Source of the DNA: Anthropogastromicrobium chipingensis_A
GTDB taxonomy: Bacteria > Bacillota > Clostridia > Lachnospirales > Lachnospiraceae
Reading direction: 5' to 3'
NCBI GenBank assembly: GCA_963605535.1
Contig: CAVCXB010000063.1
Coordinates: 1 to 16,924 of the forward strand
DNA length: 16,924 nt
Shown one piece after another: positions 14,433 through 16,924 of this stretch. A program made the position numbers and the translations under genes. How positions within the stretch are numbered: position 1 is the first letter of the stretch; every line of letters begins with the position of its first letter. A model generated the notes under the pieces. It searched no databases and had not been told where the DNA came from. It saw only the letters and a list, made by a program, of their open reading frames with translations.

Positions 14433-14512
14433 GCAATGCATGCAAAAAGCAATTCATGTAAAAAGTAGTGCATGCAAAGCACCACGCAAACAAAAAGTAT
14501 TGCATGCAAAAA
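14433..14512 (+). repeat. Five tandem imperfect 16-bp repeats in the bceA leader
   Basis: Five units of exactly 16 bp start at 14433, 14449, 14465, 14481 and 14497. The consensus is G-Y-A-N-TGCATGCAAAAA. Units 1 and 5 are nearly identical (GCAATGCATGCAAAAA and GTATTGCATGCAAAAA); units 2 and 3 differ at a few places; unit 4 is the most diverged. The block lies between the promoter and the bceA ribosome binding site and is A-rich, with a repeated TGCATG/GCATGC palindrome. Confidence 0.75.
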
Positions 14513-14565
14513 CACAAAAACAAACACACACAAGAAAGTAAAAACGCAGGAGGTTACTTGATACA

Positions 14566-15330
14566 ATGACAATACTTGAAGTAAATGGACTGAAAAAAGT
14601 ATATTCCACCCGCTTCGGCGGCAATAAAGTAGAAGCCCTAAAGAATGTAAATTTTAGTGTGGAGCAGGGCGAGTACGTCGCCATCATGGGCGAATCCGGT
14701 TCCGGTAAAACAACACTGTTAAATATTCTCGCAGCACTTGACAAGGCGACCGAGGGAAATGTCATTCTGGATGGAAAGAATCTTTCCAAGTTGAAGGAGT
14801 CTCAGATCTCGGCATTTCGCCGCGATAACTTAGGCTTTGTCTTTCAGGATTTTAATTTATTGGACACCTTCACACTGGAGGACAACATCTATCTGCCACT
14901 CGTGCTCGCTGGAACTCCTTACAAGGAAATGCATGAGCGCCTGATGCCAATCGCCGAGCGTCTTGGCATCAGTTCTCTTTTAAAGAAATATCCATATGAG
15001 GTTTCTGGTGGACAAAAGCAGCGTGCCGCTGCCGCTCGTGCACTGATCACAAACCCGAAGTTAATTTTAGCCGATGAACCAACGGGTGCACTCGATTCAA
15101 AGGCATCGGATGAGCTGCTTGGTCTGTTTACGGAAATTAACCGCATGGGACAGACGATCGTAATGGTAACACATTCGGTAAAGGCTGCCAGCACGGCAGG
15201 ACGCGTTCTATTGATCCGAGATGGTGAGGTATTCCACCAGATTTACCGCGGAAATGACACCGATGAACAGCTGTATCAGAAGATTTCCGATACATTGACT
15301 TTGCTTGCAACAGGAGGTGATCGTCGATGA
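14566..15330 (+). CDS. bceA: ABC transporter ATP-binding protein, BceA-like
   Basis: A cytoplasmic ATPase of 254 residues that powers the BceB permease. Motifs in order: Walker A GESGSGKT (42-49), Q-loop Gln94 in FVFQDFNLL, ABC signature VSGGQKQR (146-153), Walker B LILADEP (166-172), D-loop ALDS (175-178) and the switch His203 in VMVTHS. The sequence belongs to the MacB/LolD/BceA class. AGGAGG is 12 nt before the ATG, longer than usual. The last four bases overlap the bceB start (ATGA), so the two are translated together. With BceRS upstream, the role is sensing and removing cell-wall-active peptides such as bacitracin-like compounds; the actual ligand is unknown. Confidence 0.95.
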   Translation: MTILEVNGLKKVYSTRFGGNKVEALKNVNFSVEQGEYVAIMGESGSGKTTLLNILAALDKATEGNVILDGKNLSKLKESQISAFRRDNLGFVFQDFNLLDTFTLEDNIYLPLVLAGTPYKEMHERLMPIAERLGISSLLKKYPYEVSGGQKQRAAAARALITNPKLILADEPTGALDSKASDELLGLFTEINRMGQTIVMVTHSVKAASTAGRVLLIRDGEVFHQIYRGNDTDEQLYQKISDTLTLLATGGDRR

Positions 15331-16907
15331 AAACCGGATTTTATCCGAAGCTTGCCTTCGATGGCATCCGCAAGAATCGCCGCATGTATTTTCCCTTTAT
15401 TTTAACCAGCATCGGAATGGTGATGATGTTTTATATCATCTCCTACCTGCAATTTAGTACTTCGGTAGAAGCAATGTACGGCGGTAAAACCATGCAGAAC
15501 ATGCTAAACTTTGGAAGCATCGTTGTCGGCTTCTTCGCCTGCATCTTCTTATTTTATACGAACTCATTTTTGATTCGCAGACGCAAAAAAGAATTTGGTC
15601 TGTATCACATTCTCGGCATGGGAAAGCGAAACATCGCGCGCATCCTGTTTTGGGAAACACTTTTGACTGTTGTGATCTCTCTGGTTGCCGGAATCGGACT
15701 TGGATTTTTATTTTCAAAGTTGGCAGAGCTTGCTCTGGCACGTCTGATGCACTCACAGACCGCCTACACCTTACAGATTTCACCTGATTCTATTTTCTTT
15801 ACAATCGCAACATTTGGCTTTATTTTCACTTCACTGTTTTTTAATGCATTTCGTCAGATTCACTTTGCAAATGCGATCTCTCTGGTGCGCAGTGAAAACG
15901 TTGGTGAAAAACCACCAAAAGGAAATATTTTCTTAGGGCTGCTCGGTCTTGTGAGTCTGGTTGTAGCTTATTATCTGGCGATCACCATCGAGGATCCGGT
16001 GTCCGCGCTCGGTATGTTCTTTGTAGCCGTTTTGCTTGTCATTCTCGGCACATACCTTCTCATGATTGCAGGATCTGTTTTGTTCTGCCGTCTGCTTCAG
16101 AAAAATAAGCGTTATTATTATAAGGCAAACCACTTTGTATCGGTTTCCTCAATGGCATACCGTATGAAGCGAAACGGTGCCGGACTGACTTCGATTTGTG
16201 TCCTTGCTACCATGGTACTTGTCATGCTGTCCACCACCTTCAGCTTATATTTTGGTGTCGATGATGTCGTATCCACCCGCTGCCCGCGTCAGTTTAATCT
16301 ATCTTTCGGTTATAATTCGTTCGATGAACTGTCTGTTGATCATACAGCAATCATCCGCGAATCCCTTGCCTCTGCAACCGATCAATACGGCTGCACGCTG
16401 TCTAATGTCACAGACTATCGCCGTGCCTCCTTCTATGGTTATCTGCTCGATGATGATTTTGTCTGTGATACGCCGCTTGACAACGATTACAAGTCTGCTG
16501 GCAGCTATGCAGGAAGAATGTTTTATTTTGTTTCTTTGGGCGATTACAATAAAATGATGGGAACCGATGAAACATTAAACGGGGACGAAGCTCTTCTTTT
16601 TGTGACAAGAGATTGTTCCTATAAGCAGAGCACGATTTCCTTTGAGCATGGTAAAACCTACTCAATCAAGAAGCAGATTAAAGAGTTTGTCCCAGACAGC
16701 AATGCGATGGCAAATATCTCTACTACTTTTGTTCTGATTGTTCCAGACGTTCACGCTGCCATCGACACACGCGCCTCACTAGAGGACGGATCGCATATTT
16801 TTTTCTACTGGCTTTATGACTTTGACACCGATCTGAGTCAGGAGGATCAGATTTCACTGGCAGATGATCTTTATCCTTTTTTCCGCAGAAAACCTCGTCC
16901 GACGTAG
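15327..16907 (+). CDS. bceB: BceB-like ABC transporter permease, truncated C-terminus
   Basis: A membrane permease whose frame stops after 526 residues. BceB proteins usually have about 640-700 residues and ten membrane helices, with a large extracellular domain between helices 7 and 8. Seven helices are visible here (about 20-42, 62-82, 107-132, 153-173, 202-220, 227-252 and 285-308). The extracellular domain follows from about 310 to the stop, so helices 8-10 are absent. RRRKKEFGLYHILGMGKRNI (84-103) is a typical BceB/FtsX cytoplasmic loop. The ribosome binding site AGGAGGTGAT is near perfect and the start overlaps bceA. The last codons (RRKPRPT) look unlike the family and fall on a GC-rich hairpin (16893-16917). 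A one-base change in a six-T run at 16877-16882 would keep the frame open to the window edge. A mobile-element junction is the other explanation. The gene as shown is probably non-functional. Confidence 0.85.
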   Translation: MKTGFYPKLAFDGIRKNRRMYFPFILTSIGMVMMFYIISYLQFSTSVEAMYGGKTMQNMLNFGSIVVGFFACIFLFYTNSFLIRRRKKEFGLYHILGMGKRNIARILFWETLLTVVISLVAGIGLGFLFSKLAELALARLMHSQTAYTLQISPDSIFFTIATFGFIFTSLFFNAFRQIHFANAISLVRSENVGEKPPKGNIFLGLLGLVSLVVAYYLAITIEDPVSALGMFFVAVLLVILGTYLLMIAGSVLFCRLLQKNKRYYYKANHFVSVSSMAYRMKRNGAGLTSICVLATMVLVMLSTTFSLYFGVDDVVSTRCPRQFNLSFGYNSFDELSVDHTAIIRESLASATDQYGCTLSNVTDYRRASFYGYLLDDDFVCDTPLDNDYKSAGSYAGRMFYFVSLGDYNKMMGTDETLNGDEALLFVTRDCSYKQSTISFEHGKTYSIKKQIKEFVPDSNAMANISTTFVLIVPDVHAAIDTRASLEDGSHIFFYWLYDFDTDLSQEDQISLADDLYPFFRRKPRPT

Positions 16908-16917
16908 TCGGGCGGGG
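16893..16917 (+). other. GC-rich hairpin at the bceB frame end (possible mobile-element terminus)
   Basis: CCTCGTCCGAC (16893-16903) and GTCGGGCGGGG (16907-16917) pair over 11 positions, two of them G-T, around a GTA loop, and are followed by ATGAATG. The shape recalls the subterminal hairpins of IS200/IS605-type elements. The bceB stop codon lies in the loop and arm. The base composition differs sharply from the gene before it. The window ends 7 bases later, so this cannot be settled here. Confidence 0.4.
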
Positions 16918-16924
16918 ATGAATG

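Noticed and set aside
14339..14572. 77-codon minus-strand open frame rich in Phe, Val and Cys
   Set aside because: It is the reverse reading of the A-rich 16-bp repeats in the bceA leader and looks hydrophobic only for that reason.

Overview
The window looks like chromosome from a Gram-positive, gut-type Clostridia species, most likely a Lachnospiraceae member. The reasons are family-level: a tandem glycine riboswitch in front of an AGCS symporter, a BceRS-BceAB peptide-resistance module, a carbohydrate-degrading gene cluster (GH36, GH28, GH3), strong AGGAGG ribosome binding sites, and moderate G+C. No tRNA, rRNA, phage gene or complete transposase gene is visible.

Layout. (1) Positions 1-1510, minus strand: the 5' 400 codons of a sodium:alanine/glycine symporter behind a tandem glycine riboswitch and a clear sigma-A promoter. 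(2) 1579-3392: a minus-strand aldo/keto reductase of the YghZ/Gpr type and a divergent MerR-family regulator of the AdhR/NmlR kind. They share a perfect 20-bp palindrome inside a 19-bp-spaced promoter, which suggests a carbonyl-stress module. (3) 3407-7166, minus strand: an uncharacterised 320-aa protein coupled to a HIT-family protein, preceded by a GH36 alpha-galactosidase with its own promoter. (4) 7094-12399, minus strand: an apparent operon of an ANT(6)/AadE-like nucleotidyltransferase, a GH3 glycosidase, a transglutaminase-like protein and a GH28 gene. The GH28 gene is cut off after codon 239, exactly where a two-repeat type I-E-like CRISPR remnant begins. (5) 12394-16924, plus strand: a BceR-like response regulator, a BceS-like intramembrane-sensing kinase, then a BceA ATPase and a BceB permease behind a separate promoter. 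That promoter has a textbook BceR-type operator and a five-unit 16-bp tandem repeat in its leader. The permease frame stops before its last three membrane helices would be expected.

How they work together. The Bce genes should form a sensing/detoxification unit for cell-envelope-active peptides, but it may be broken by the early stop in bceB. The glycosidases probably act on imported oligosaccharides in the cytoplasm, since none shows a signal peptide. The MerR/AKR pair probably handles reactive aldehydes. The riboswitch ties the symporter to glycine.

Most notable: the truncated GH28/CRISPR junction (7178-7267), the paired TTCACGG/CCGTGAA leader elements before two regulators (2797-2867 and 12433-12477), the 16-bp repeats before bceA (14433-14512), the dyad spanning both -35 boxes of a divergent promoter pair (12382-12399), and the GC-rich hairpin at the end of bceB.
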